Shown: positions 1 to 8,790, numbered from the stretch's first letter. The stretch: DNA of 25,160 nt from JAPPHY01 sp034423135 (GCA_034423135.1 DAOUJC010000023.1:1-25160), one strand, 5' to 3'. Program-made: numbers and translations. Notes: generated by a model from the sequence alone, not told the origin.

Positions 1-2
1 AG

Positions 3-92
3 TACCTCCTCTACTACAACACCGAGAGACCCCACCAGGGCCTCGGCGGCAAGACCCCACTACAGACCCTGCAAAATCTGTCAACGAATTAG
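3..92 (+). pseudogene. C-terminal end of an IS3/IS481-type integrase-core transposase (cut by window edge)
   Basis: Reading from base 3, 29 residues precede a TAG at 90-92. They contain the signature YYNTERPHQGLGGKTPLQ, typical of the last part of the rve (DDE) integrase core in IS3- and IS481-family transposases, just after the catalytic Glu region. The rest of the gene lies outside the window, so whether the element is intact cannot be judged. No terminal inverted repeat could be assigned in the roughly 230 bases that follow. Confidence 0.75.
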
Positions 93-322
93 CTGACACA
101 TACAAGAATGACGCTGCTACGTGCCTTAGACACAGGTCACGCAAGGTATCCGGCGGCGCCCTGGGAGGTTAGCGCGTGGGGATAGGAGTGCGATTCCACG
201 CCGCTGACGTTCCACCGGAGGGCGGAGTCCTGATCTCACAGGAAGAGCGGCGGACGAGGTACTGCTTGGGGAATGGAGGCCCGGCCAGGGGCGCCGCCCC
301 TCGTTGTGCGGGGCCGCCGCGG
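93..322. other. Gene-free stretch between transposase tail and rho
   Basis: No convincing gene is seen on either strand. The short reading frames here are shadows or lack family resemblance. A GC-rich palindrome at 288-300 (GGGGC-GCC-GCCCC) lies just downstream of the rho stop and could be the stem of an RNA 3' end, but no U-run follows it. If the transposase belongs to an IS, its right terminus should lie in this stretch. Confidence 0.4.
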
Positions 323-1588
<1,266 letters not shown>

Positions 1589-1888
1589 GGCTTTCTCCGT
1601 AGATTCCCTACGTGGGGATGATTGGGGGCGATGGCCGGATGGCTTCATCACAGTTGGTTGCGTTTTCTGACGGGCTTTCATCCCGGACCGATTCGCAGGT
1701 GCGGCTTGCTGCTGTGCGCGACCACGACTGCTACGCGTGCACTGCCCGCGACGACATGCCAGGGAATCGGAGCCAACTGCCCGGTGATAATGCGGGGATT
1801 GTCATCTGCACTGCGGGGAAGGGATCGCGCGGGGGCTGGGCATGAGTTTTCGGTGATTCCAGGGGGCTGCCGCCTCCAACGCTCCTCA
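1589..1888 (-). other. rho 5' leader / pyrG-rho intergenic region
   Basis: About 300 bases with no recognisable gene. An 86-codon frame on the minus strand here has no family resemblance and no ribosome site. The stretch is probably the rho mRNA leader. Rho is known in other bacteria to control its own synthesis in its leader; nothing here proves that for this gene. Confidence 0.35.
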
Positions 1889-1917
1889 AGTGTAACACAC
1901 TCAATCAAGCTAGTCCA
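1889..1917 (-). promoter_or_regulatory. Candidate promoter for rho with a leader of about 300 bases
   Basis: On the minus strand TGGACT (1912-1917) and TACACT (1889-1894) are separated by exactly 17 bases. Each hexamer matches the sigma-70 consensus at four of six positions. It lies just downstream of the pyrG stop. If used, it gives rho an untranslated leader of almost 300 bases. Only sequence resemblance supports it. Confidence 0.4.
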
Positions 1918-1934
1918 GCCACTTGCCTGGGGCG

Positions 1935-3584
1935 TCAAGACTCAGCCTGCCGGGAGAACATGGGCAGTGGAGGTTGGGCGCCCTCCCTCAGCACGTTCTT
2001 GGCCGTGCCGATGAACTCGCGGAACAACGGGTGAGGCCTCGTGGGCCGCGACAGGAATTCCGGGTGAAACTGGACGCCCACCATGAAGGGGTGATCGACG
2101 ATCTCGGAGACCTCCACAAGGCTGCCGTCCGGCGACAGGCCGCTCGCAATCAGCCCGCCCTCCTGGAGAAGCTCGCGGAACGAGTTATTGAACTCGAAAC
2201 GATGCCGGTGCCGCTCCTTCACTTCGGGTACGCCGAATGCCTTGGCGGCGCGGGTTCCCTCCACCAGCTGGCAGGGATACACACCCAGTCTCATGGTGCC
2301 TCCCATCGAGCGAATCGCACGCTGGTCAGGCATCAGGTCAATGACGGGATGGGGCGTGTTCTCGTTGAACTCGGTGGAGTTTGCGTCAGCGTCCCCCAGA
2401 ACGCAGCGCGCCAATTCGACCACCATGAGCTGCATGCCCAAGCACAGGCCCAGGTAGGGCACCTTCCGCTCCCGAGCGTATCGGGCCGCCTGGATCATTC
2501 CCTCGATGCCGCGGGGGCCGAAGCCGCCCGGCACCACTATGCCGCTCGTCGAGCCCAGGTACTCCTCCGGCCCGTCGCGCTCTATGTCCTCCGAGTTCAC
2601 CCACGACACTGCCACTTCGCGGCCGTGGTGCAACCCGGCGTGGCGCAGCGCCTCCCTCACGGAGATGTAGGAGTCCGGCAGGTCTACGTACTTGCCGACA
2701 ACCGCGATTGGCAATGGGTTGTTGAGGCCCTTCATGCGCTCCACCATGTCGCGCCACTCCGTCATGTCGCCGCCCGGGGAGGACACGTTCAGAGTCTGGA
2801 GGATCTGGTCGGCGAGGCCTGCCTCTTCCAATATCATGGGCACCTCGTACACGTTGGCGACCGTGTTCAGGGGCACCACCCGCTCCGTCGGCACGTCGCA
2901 GAACAGCGATATCTTGGCCGTGATATCGTCCGATACCTCAAAGTCGCTGCGGCAGATGATGGCGTCCGGCTGGATGCCCGTGCTGCGAAGCTCCTTCACG
3001 CTGTGCTGCGTGGGCTTGGTCTTCAGCTCGCCAGTGGAGGATATGAACGGCAGGAAGGTGACGTGGATGTAGAAGACATTGCCACGCCCGACGTCGTTCC
3101 GCATCTGGCGAATGGCCTCCAGGAAGGGCTGCCCCTCAATGTCGCCGACAGTGCCACCGACCTCCACCACCACGACCTCAGCCTGGGTCTCGTCCGCCAG
3201 TTTCTTGATGCAGGCCTTGATCTCGTTGGTGACGTGGGGCACCGACTGAATAGTCCCGCCCAGGAACTCGCCGCGCCTCTCTCGCGCGATTACGGAGCTG
3301 TATATCTGGCCGGCGGTCACGTTGGACGAGCTAGTCAGCCGCACGTCTATGAACCGCTCGTAGTGGCCCAGGTCCAGGTCGGTCTCCGAGCCGTCGTCCG
3401 TGACGAACACCTCGCCGTGCTGGTACGGCGACATGGTGCCCGGGTCAACGTTCAGGTATGGATCCAGCTTCTGTACCGAGACTGAGATTCCCCTGCTCTT
3501 CAGGATGCGCCCGATTGAGGCGACGGCGATGCCCTTCCCAACGGAGCTTACAACGCCGCCCGTCACGAACACGTACCGGGTCAC
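1935..3584 (-). CDS. pyrG: CTP synthase (glutamine-hydrolysing)
   Basis: Amidates UTP to CTP using ATP and ammonia from glutamine; last step of pyrimidine nucleotide synthesis, cytosolic tetramer. The 549 residues match the usual length. The N-terminal synthase domain carries the P-loop GGVVSSVGKGI (about 9-19) and the EVGGTVGDIE motif (about 141-150). The C-terminal class I glutamine amidotransferase domain has GGFGPRG (353-359), the nucleophile Cys381 in GLCLGMQ, and His507/Glu509 in FHPEF. The start is GTG (3582-3584) with GGAG about nine bases upstream; the protein begins MTRYVFVTGGV as in the family. It follows the small membrane protein gene after 118 bases and precedes rho, all on the minus strand. 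Confidence 0.97.
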   Translation of the reverse strand: MTRYVFVTGGVVSSVGKGIAVASIGRILKSRGISVSVQKLDPYLNVDPGTMSPYQHGEVFVTDDGSETDLDLGHYERFIDVRLTSSSNVTAGQIYSSVIARERRGEFLGGTIQSVPHVTNEIKACIKKLADETQAEVVVVEVGGTVGDIEGQPFLEAIRQMRNDVGRGNVFYIHVTFLPFISSTGELKTKPTQHSVKELRSTGIQPDAIICRSDFEVSDDITAKISLFCDVPTERVVPLNTVANVYEVPMILEEAGLADQILQTLNVSSPGGDMTEWRDMVERMKGLNNPLPIAVVGKYVDLPDSYISVREALRHAGLHHGREVAVSWVNSEDIERDGPEEYLGSTSGIVVPGGFGPRGIEGMIQAARYARERKVPYLGLCLGMQLMVVELARCVLGDADANSTEFNENTPHPVIDLMPDQRAIRSMGGTMRLGVYPCQLVEGTRAAKAFGVPEVKERHRHRFEFNNSFRELLQEGGLIASGLSPDGSLVEVSEIVDHPFMVGVQFHPEFLSRPTRPHPLFREFIGTAKNVLREGAQPPLPMFSRQAES

Positions 3585-3702
3585 GGACGCTGTCTCCGGC
3601 GCGGCACGGAGCGCGTTCCACCGGCGTGTCCGCCGTGCGGCACTTCTGTCACACTGGGGTTCCGCAGGCTCAGCGCCGTTGAAGTGACGTCTCGCATAGA
3701 CC

Positions 3703-3963
3703 CTACAATGAGGCCGTAGTCTCCGTAGTGGTACCCGCTGCGAATAGGAAGATATACATGATTATGAACAGCAGGGCAACCGAGTTGGTGGCGATCCCGG
3801 CCACCGACATCCCAATGCCCATGCCTCTCTGCCGTCTCTGGATCAGGCTGATAATCGAGAGCGGCATTCCCACGAGCACCAGGGGTATGGAGACTATGCC
3901 GATAAGCGGGATCCACGCCAAGGTGACCGCTACGATGCCCAGAACCATGCCGGTGATGCTCAT
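3703..3963 (-). CDS. Small two-helix membrane protein (DUF4190-like)
   Basis: An 86-residue, very hydrophobic protein. It has one hydrophobic stretch at about residues 4-42, a short basic loop RRQRGMGIG near 43-51, and a second membrane segment at about 52-73, ending in a Thr-rich tail. This layout (a 'GMxxGIVAxxL' first helix, basic turn, 'GxxxNxxALL' second helix) resembles the DUF4190 family of small membrane proteins, whose function is unknown. The ATG at 3961-3963 has AGGGG seven bases upstream, which supports real translation. It sits upstream of pyrG on the same strand and is divergent from the HKD/NTPase gene. The family assignment is from pattern only. Confidence 0.7.
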   Translation of the reverse strand: MSITGMVLGIVAVTLAWIPLIGIVSIPLVLVGMPLSIISLIQRRQRGMGIGMSVAGIATNSVALLFIIMYIFLFAAGTTTETTASL

Positions 3964-4151
3964 GTATTACGCCCCTGATTTCGGTCATAGTCAGCGGAGG
4001 CTGGGAGCAATAGTGCTCGGCTGCAAGAGGAAGCGCCGGGAATGCGCGGGCAACCGGTGGTCCACCCCCTATCCACCCCACGGCAGGATGATATTGGGCG
4101 ACGAAAGCCGTTGTCAATAGCTTTGCTTCAGCGTTTGCGAGGAAAGCGGCG

Positions 4152-4180
4152 TTGCGCGCAGATTGCCTGGAGAATACAAT
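4152..4180 (+). promoter_or_regulatory. Candidate promoter of the HKD/NTPase gene
   Basis: TTGCGC (4152-4157) and TACAAT (4175-4180) are 17 bases apart. The -10 matches consensus at five of six positions. Transcription would start near 4187, leaving a leader of roughly 40 bases before the GTG start at 4226. It competes with an alternative reading in which ATG 4179 (with a good ribosome site) begins a 16-codon upstream ORF. Confidence 0.4.
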
Positions 4181-4229
4181 GGCGAAACCGGATCCGAACT
4201 CAAGCTCTATCCTCAAGGGGATACCGTGA
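4179..4229 (+). CDS. Possible 16-codon upstream ORF overlapping the next start (GTGA)
   Basis: ATG at 4179 is preceded by GGAG with six-base spacing, an excellent ribosome site. It encodes MAKPDPNSSSILKGIP and stops at TGA 4227-4229. That stop overlaps the GTG start (4226-4228) of the HKD/NTPase gene as GTGA, an arrangement that favours translational coupling. It would not be translated if the TACAAT at 4175-4180 is the promoter -10. No family resemblance; listed because the signal is strong for so short an ORF. Confidence 0.3.
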   Translation: MAKPDPNSSSILKGIP

Positions 4230-5635
4230 ACCCGCTAACGCCACATGCCAACGGAGAATCCGCTACTCAGTCCGCTCTTGAGCTAGATGATGGCACCGGT
4301 CTCCGAGTTGTCCGAGCCACCTTCAATAGTGAGTCTAGGTTCAGTTGGGACTTGTTCGAAGGCTATGACAGCTTGCGGGTGCTCACATATTCCGCAAGCG
4401 CCAACGCCATTGTCAGGATGTTGGACAACTATTCCTTCGAGACCTTCGAGTGCGTGTTCGGATACGAAGGTACTCTACGCGAGATCAGGAGTATCCTAGC
4501 CTTCCAGCAGGTAGTGGTCGGGGATACCAGGGCCGCGATCATGGGGCTAAAGGACGAACGTCATGTCCGCATACTGGGGAAGGTTCATGCTGGGCAGGCT
4601 CACTTTAGGGTCCTAAGAAAGTCGATTGCCCACGCGAAGCTGTACCTTCTCTCAGCAAAGAACGGAGACCGGCGCGTAATTGTTGGCTCCGCCAATTTGT
4701 CCGAGCAAGCATTCTCTGGAAGGCAACCCGAAACCTTGGTCGTCTTTGACAACGACGAGGCAGCGTGGAACCATTATAACCTGATGTTTGATGCCATCAG
4801 AGACTCCGCTTCGGACGAAGTGCCGCTGCCGGAAGAGCGCATAATCAACGCGGAGATTGAGGTCTCCGATACGCCAATCATGGTGGACACAGGCACGGTT
4901 GTAATCGAAGCGCCGACTGCTCCTGATTCTCAAGTGTCTTACCCGGTCCAAATTGAGCGCATCGAGAAGGTCGCAGCAGTATGGGGGCCACGCATTTCTG
5001 GAGCTCTACCGCCAGTTCGCAATGGTAAACAGACAATTACCCCCGAGATCAAGCGAGTGATTAGCAGGATACGCTTGGTCAAGTCCGTTGAGGAGGCAGA
5101 CAGTCGTTACTTTTCTATCGACAGGGTAAACCGCACGGCCTTGCTGTCCGGTGAGGCCTTCTCACTGGAGTGGGATGCCTCGCTGGTGAAGAGTGATTCC
5201 CAACTCCTGCTGGATTATTTCAGGAACTACGAAGGTGCATTTGAGGGAGATGTTGAGAGACTCCAGCGCGACTATTTCTCGTTGACGTCATGGTTGTTCT
5301 TCTCGCCCTTCATTTGTGACCTACGCTCCCTAGCCCTACTGCAGGACAGCGACGTAATCCGCTACCCGTCGTTCGCCATTGTGTTCGGCAAGGCCCACTG
5401 TGGCAAGACCAGCCTTGTAGATACTCTGATGACCTCAATGTTCGGGTTCTCGAACCCAGTGGACAAGCGCAGCTTTACAACGGCCCAACTGCGTGGGTTG
5501 CAGCATGCCTACAAGCGTTTTCCGGTGGTGTTCGATGATATTGGGCGCCCCGCGTTCAATCGTCACGGCCGAGACATGATTAAGGAGAATTCCAGCCGGG
5601 CGTCTCGGAATATCCCGGGTTCATCCTGTCCATGA
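4226..5635 (+). CDS. HKD (phospholipase D-like) nuclease fused to P-loop NTPase, N-terminal part
   Basis: The first 469 codons of what looks like a single protein of about 670 residues. An N-terminal PLD-like domain (about residues 25-205 from the GTG) carries one HKD half-site: H136-A-K138 followed by GSANLS at 154-159. This resembles bacterial HKD-family nucleases such as the NgoFVII/BfiI type; the Asp of the canonical motif is not evident. A linker leads to a P-loop domain with Walker A GKAHCGKT (388-395) and Walker B FPVVFDD (432-438). GTG 4226 is chosen because AAGGGG lies five bases upstream; the longer TTG start at 4163 has no ribosome site. The frame then degenerates after the DMIKE stretch into a Ser/Arg-rich tail, while the adjacent frame continues the domain. 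G+C and codon use are visibly lower than in flanking genes, suggesting transfer. A nuclease plus NTPase suggests nucleic-acid defence or processing, but the function is not established. Confidence 0.75.
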   Translation: MNPLTPHANGESATQSALELDDGTGLRVVRATFNSESRFSWDLFEGYDSLRVLTYSASANAIVRMLDNYSFETFECVFGYEGTLREIRSILAFQQVVVGDTRAAIMGLKDERHVRILGKVHAGQAHFRVLRKSIAHAKLYLLSAKNGDRRVIVGSANLSEQAFSGRQPETLVVFDNDEAAWNHYNLMFDAIRDSASDEVPLPEERIINAEIEVSDTPIMVDTGTVVIEAPTAPDSQVSYPVQIERIEKVAAVWGPRISGALPPVRNGKQTITPEIKRVISRIRLVKSVEEADSRYFSIDRVNRTALLSGEAFSLEWDASLVKSDSQLLLDYFRNYEGAFEGDVERLQRDYFSLTSWLFFSPFICDLRSLALLQDSDVIRYPSFAIVFGKAHCGKTSLVDTLMTSMFGFSNPVDKRSFTTAQLRGLQHAYKRFPVVFDDIGRPAFNRHGRDMIKENSSRASRNIPGSSCP

Positions 5636-6243
5636 ACGCTGAGCCTCAGTCCTTTCCTGACGAGATCGTTAAGCGCAGCATGATGGTATACACAACCACG
5701 GCCTTGCCACCCCATGCTGAAGGGCTGAGGCAAAGCCTTCAGGGCCGTGTTCAGGAGATTCGACGCGGCTTGACTGGCCACATATACCGGCGATACTTGG
5801 TTGAGGTAATGGACCGGCTCGACGAAGAACGGTTACCTGAAGACTGGCTCGCCCTTTCATCGGGAGTTCTAGCGAACATTCTGGCGGAGTCAGCAGACGG
5901 CACTCCGCCAATGTGGTGTCGGAGAACAACTTGGGTGGACTACGCTGAAAAGCGCTATGACCGGGTAAAGGCCCGGCTCTTGGGCGTACTCAGGGAGTCA
6001 GCATACGCCAAGAGCGAGGGCGAATCCGCGAACGGTTGGACAGTGGATGGCAATCGAGTGATCGTGTGGGAACAACGCGATGCCTTCGGGAGACGCGGAT
6101 TCGACTGGGAGGATGTTCCATCTACTCTAGTTGATGAAGATGCCAGCAGCGGCAACAGAACAGTGTTGAACCGCAAGAGCCTGGAAGATTTCTTAGGTGA
6201 GCGACTAGGGCCTGTTCGGTCGTGGTGGAAGTTCTGGACGTAG
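5632..6243 (+). CDS. Continuation of the HKD nuclease/NTPase after a frameshift, C-terminal part
   Basis: Encodes 203 residues from ATG 5632, whose ATGA overlaps the stop of the first part. Coding character reaches further back: this frame is open from 5584 and reads EFQPGVSEYPGFILSMNAEP, a natural continuation of the NTPase just after Walker B. The FILSMNAE segment looks like a sensor-1 strand ending in a polar residue. No ribosome site precedes ATG 5632. The simplest reading is one gene with a single-base frameshift between about 5584 and 5600 (real mutation or assembly error); the AAGGAG at 5582-5587 inside the overlap leaves programmed slippage or coupled reinitiation possible. The rest is a helical C-terminal region without a recognised family, ending in an aromatic tail (SWWKFWT). 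Confidence 0.6.
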   Translation: MNAEPQSFPDEIVKRSMMVYTTTALPPHAEGLRQSLQGRVQEIRRGLTGHIYRRYLVEVMDRLDEERLPEDWLALSSGVLANILAESADGTPPMWCRRTTWVDYAEKRYDRVKARLLGVLRESAYAKSEGESANGWTVDGNRVIVWEQRDAFGRRGFDWEDVPSTLVDEDASSGNRTVLNRKSLEDFLGERLGPVRSWWKFWT

Positions 6244-6308
6244 GGACAAGCAAGCATCACCCAATACCATTGCGGTCCTCTATTTTAAGCGTCTAGCGGA
6301 AAGCGTCG

Positions 6309-6337
6309 TTGTACCGCCGGGCTATTGCGGCTAGAAT
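6309..6337 (+). promoter_or_regulatory. Candidate promoter for the S49 peptidase gene
   Basis: TTGTAC (6309-6314) and TAGAAT (6332-6337) are separated by exactly 17 bases; the -10 matches five of six positions. The predicted start near 6344 leaves a leader of about 60 bases before ATG 6403. Confidence 0.5.
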
Positions 6338-6402
6338 TGGGCCTGCCCGCAGTCTCGCAGGGCACAACCGCACGCCAACTGCCCGCAGGAAGGACACTCG
6401 CC

Positions 6403-7215
6403 ATGATCATCGCTCGCCGACGCAGCCGCATAGCGGTCGTGGAGCTATTCGGCGTCATCGGAAGCTCAGTGCGGAGGTCGGTCTACGGCCGCATCTTCGA
6501 CGACATCCGGCGCAACCGCGCCATCAAGGCCCTGGTGGTGGACATCGACTCGCCCGGCGGGTCGGCAATGGACTCCGAGTACATCCACATGAGCCTCTCC
6601 AAGGTCGCGGCTACCAGGCCGGTGGTCGCATTCATTGGCGGTATGGGCGCCTCCGGCGGCTACATGGCCAGCTGCGCGGCGCAACATGTGGTGGCCATGC
6701 CCGGGTCGCTGGTCGGCTCCATAGGCGTCATCTCGGCCCGGCCAGTGCTCCAGTCGCTGCTGGAGAGGATGGGTGTATCCATATCGGTCAGCAAGAGCGC
6801 GCCGATGAAGGACATGGGCGCGTTCTACCGCGAGCCCACGCCCGAAGAGGAGGCGCGGATGCAGGCGCTAGTCGATGAGCTTTACGACTCGTTTGTGGCC
6901 AAGGTTGCAACTGCCAGAGGCATGACGGACGATCAGGCCAGGCTACATGCCACGGGCGAGGTGTTCACGGGCCGGCGCGCGCTTGAGCTTGGCCTGGTGG
7001 ACGAGCTTGGCGACCTGGACCGCGCCATCGAGGTGGCCGCCGGGCTGGCTGGCCTGCCGGTGCCGGAGCGGCCTCAGTACGTGCGGGCCCGCAGGCCATT
7101 GCGCGCGAGGCTGATGGGCAGCCTGGGAGGGTCGTGGGCGGACACGCTGGTCGAGGAGACTGAGCGACGCCTGATGGACAGGGTCTACTACCTGCCGCCG
7201 GGCTGGGGCGTGTAG
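6403..7215 (+). CDS. sppA: S49-family signal peptide peptidase (SppA-like)
   Basis: Serine protease of the SppA/ClpP-fold family that degrades signal-peptide remnants or membrane peptides. ATG 6403 is chosen because GGAAGGA lies about eight bases upstream; a start 26 codons earlier has no such site. The 270-residue product is a short, single-domain form. It contains DIDSPGG (47-53), the catalytic Ser84 in GASGGY, GSIGVI (105-110) and Lys136 in KSAPMKD. The Ser-Lys distance of 52 equals that in the Bacillus enzyme as I recall it, and ends with a typical GLVDELG segment. No membrane anchor or signal peptide is evident; the N-terminus begins MIIARRRSRIAVVEL, so it may act at the inner face of the membrane or in the cytosol. 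Its last bases take part in the duplication that also involves leuD. Confidence 0.9.
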   Translation: MIIARRRSRIAVVELFGVIGSSVRRSVYGRIFDDIRRNRAIKALVVDIDSPGGSAMDSEYIHMSLSKVAATRPVVAFIGGMGASGGYMASCAAQHVVAMPGSLVGSIGVISARPVLQSLLERMGVSISVSKSAPMKDMGAFYREPTPEEEARMQALVDELYDSFVAKVATARGMTDDQARLHATGEVFTGRRALELGLVDELGDLDRAIEVAAGLAGLPVPERPQYVRARRPLRARLMGSLGGSWADTLVEETERRLMDRVYYLPPGWGV

Positions 7216-7230
7216 GCGGGCACGGGCGCG

Positions 7231-7344
7231 CTAGTCCGCAGGCCGCGGTATGTTGCGCACCTCGTAAGGGTCGATCTTGTCCACGGTCAGCCGGTATCCC
7301 GGCTCCTCCTTGGCCTTCATCATGATGAGGTTCACCTGGTCTTC
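7231..7344 (-). pseudogene. leuD remnant with internal deletion
   Basis: On the minus strand this reads EDQVNLIMMKAKEEPGYRL, then TVDKIDPYEVRNIPRPAD and a stop at 7231-7233. It is two pieces of the intact leuD joined together. Bases 7231-7282 match 8791-8842 at about 45 of 52 positions, and 7283-7344 match about 8984-9045 at nearly nine in ten. The 141 bases between (47 codons) are missing in frame. The remnant has no start of its own; its frame runs directly from the stop codon of the upstream glycosylase gene. Homology also continues leftward into the last codons of sppA. Confidence 0.85.
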
Positions 7345-7359
7345 GTAAAGGGAACATCT

Positions 7360-8706
7360 TCACATCGCGGCGAGCAGATTCTCGCCAAACTCAGGCGGGT
7401 CGCTATGCTCTATGACCAGGTCGGTGGCGTCATGGAAGTTCATGAAATCTAGCATGGCGCGGGCTACCGATGACACCAGCCGAGCGCTCGTCCTGACACC
7501 GGGCTCCAGGTGGAGCTTCTTGATACGGAGGACGCCAGTCGAGCGCTCCATCTTTGGATCGAATCGCCCAACGAGACGGTCCCGGTCGAGTATCGGTAGG
7601 CAGAAGTAGCCCCATATCCGGTCGGGCGCCGGCTTGTAACATTCCAGCACCTGATTGAACTTCCAGAAGTCCATGTCGCGGTCCCTGGCCCAGAAGAGGC
7701 TGTCAAACGGACTGAGGAACGTGGTGCGGAGCGGCTTCAGATCGCCGTCCGCCGCCCGCTCCAGCAGAGGCAGGTTGTCCCTGTGGATGAGAAGCTCCTG
7801 AGCGCTGCGGTCCGCTATCTGCGCCTCGATCTTGACGAATGTCCCGTCCGCGATAAGCGCGTCGACGAACGGCTTGGACTCGGTGCGCTTCATGTGGAAG
7901 TAGTCGCCGACCTGCGCGGGTGTACACGCGCCAAGCGCCATCAGAGACAGTTCGAGCAGGCGCGTGTTCGCCTCGGCCTCTGTCGGCTCCGTACTGTCGA
8001 CCCAGTTGGGCAGCACCCTGTCCAGGATGTCGTACACTCGCTGGAAGTTGACGCGATTCGAGATCGCAAGCTCGCCCACGTTGTAGAGGTGTTCGAGCGC
8101 GATTTTGGCCTCGTCCCAGTTCCACCACGTGCCCTGCTTCTTGCGTTCGGTGCGGAAGTCCACCGGACGTGATGGCCCCTCGTCCCTGATCCGCTCGATA
8201 ACTGTCTCGAGCAGCCTGGCGTTCTCCGGGTCGGTCGCCCACGTCCGACGCCAGCCCGCCCCGCCGCTCGCGTGCCTGCGCATCATCGGCATCAGGTAGC
8301 GGTACTCGGTCAGCGGGATGATGCAGGCGGCATGTGTCCAGTACTCGAACAGCCGCCGCCCGTTGTCGGGCGAGGTGCTCCCATCATCGAACAGCAGCCT
8401 GTCGAAGTCGGAGGTGTCGTAAGAGCCAAGCCTGCTCCACAGCGTCAGGTACTGCGCCCTCTGGACGACCTGGAGGGTATCTATCTGGACCCATGCCACG
8501 CGCTGAATCGCGGAGTACACATCCTCGATATCAGGCCGGGGTCTCCCGGCAAGCGGCGCCGTCAGGCCTTGGGTGTGCAGGGCAAGCGCGCGAACCGCGC
8601 TGAGGGGGTAGATTGTGTCAGAGGTCTTCAAAGTCGGATCGCCGGTATAGACCTGCCCAAGATTGGTGGGCGGCATTCTAATCCCGCCCATGGACTTCGG
8701 TTCCAT
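7360..8706 (-). CDS. Winged-helix DNA glycosylase, AlkX/YcaQ (HTH_42) family
   Basis: Predicted to excise bulky or crosslinked alkylated bases, including interstrand crosslinks, in the manner of YcaQ/AlkX and AlkZ. The 448 residues show the family hallmarks: an N-terminal LSAVRALALHTQGL helix (about 35-48), the block WVQIDTLQVVQRAQYLTLW (about 72-90), and FEYWTHAACIIP (about 119-130). Further blocks are SPFDSLFWARDR and DRLVGRFDPKMER near the C-terminus. Within the N-terminal block, Q74-I-D76 is the QxD motif that, as I recall, marks the AlkX branch rather than AlkZ. The annotated ATG has no strong ribosome site; ATG codons 6 or 11 could be the true start. The gene lies between intact leuD and a leuD/sppA scar, and so looks inserted into an older sppA-leuD junction. 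Confidence 0.85.
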   Translation of the reverse strand: MEPKSMGGIRMPPTNLGQVYTGDPTLKTSDTIYPLSAVRALALHTQGLTAPLAGRPRPDIEDVYSAIQRVAWVQIDTLQVVQRAQYLTLWSRLGSYDTSDFDRLLFDDGSTSPDNGRRLFEYWTHAACIIPLTEYRYLMPMMRRHASGGAGWRRTWATDPENARLLETVIERIRDEGPSRPVDFRTERKKQGTWWNWDEAKIALEHLYNVGELAISNRVNFQRVYDILDRVLPNWVDSTEPTEAEANTRLLELSLMALGACTPAQVGDYFHMKRTESKPFVDALIADGTFVKIEAQIADRSAQELLIHRDNLPLLERAADGDLKPLRTTFLSPFDSLFWARDRDMDFWKFNQVLECYKPAPDRIWGYFCLPILDRDRLVGRFDPKMERSTGVLRIKKLHLEPGVRTSARLVSSVARAMLDFMNFHDATDLVIEHSDPPEFGENLLAAM

Positions 8707-8748
8707 ATCGGGATGTGGGGCATATTGGGGACAGTCTCACAGCGGTTG

Positions 8749-8790
8749 AGGTGACCGCCCAGCTGGGACGTATAGGCGAGCGCGGGCGCG
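8749..8790. repeat. Second copy of the sppA 3' end next to intact leuD (duplication scar)
   Basis: The bases just downstream of the leuD stop resemble the last codons of sppA plus its downstream bases: compare CTGGGACGTATAGGCGAG (8764 onward) with CTGGGGCGTGTAGGCGGG (7203 onward). The same join, sppA end followed by leuD end, therefore occurs twice, on either side of the glycosylase gene. The copy here kept leuD whole and sppA only as a stub; the other kept sppA whole and leuD only as a remnant. Confidence 0.75.

Noticed and set aside
93..322. tRNA or small RNA gene next to the transposase tail
   Set aside because: No cloverleaf, T-arm (GGTTCGAATCC-like) or acceptor pairing could be built.
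1678..1938. 86-codon frame between pyrG and rho
   Set aside because: No ribosome site or family resemblance; more likely part of the rho leader.
3581..4216. 211-codon open frame on the minus strand
   Set aside because: It overlaps the small membrane protein gene in another frame, is His/Arg-rich with no family pattern, and has no supported start.
4163..4225. TTG 4163 as start of the HKD/NTPase gene
   Set aside because: No ribosome site, and it would start within the promoter candidate; GTG 4226 has AAGGGG at good spacing.
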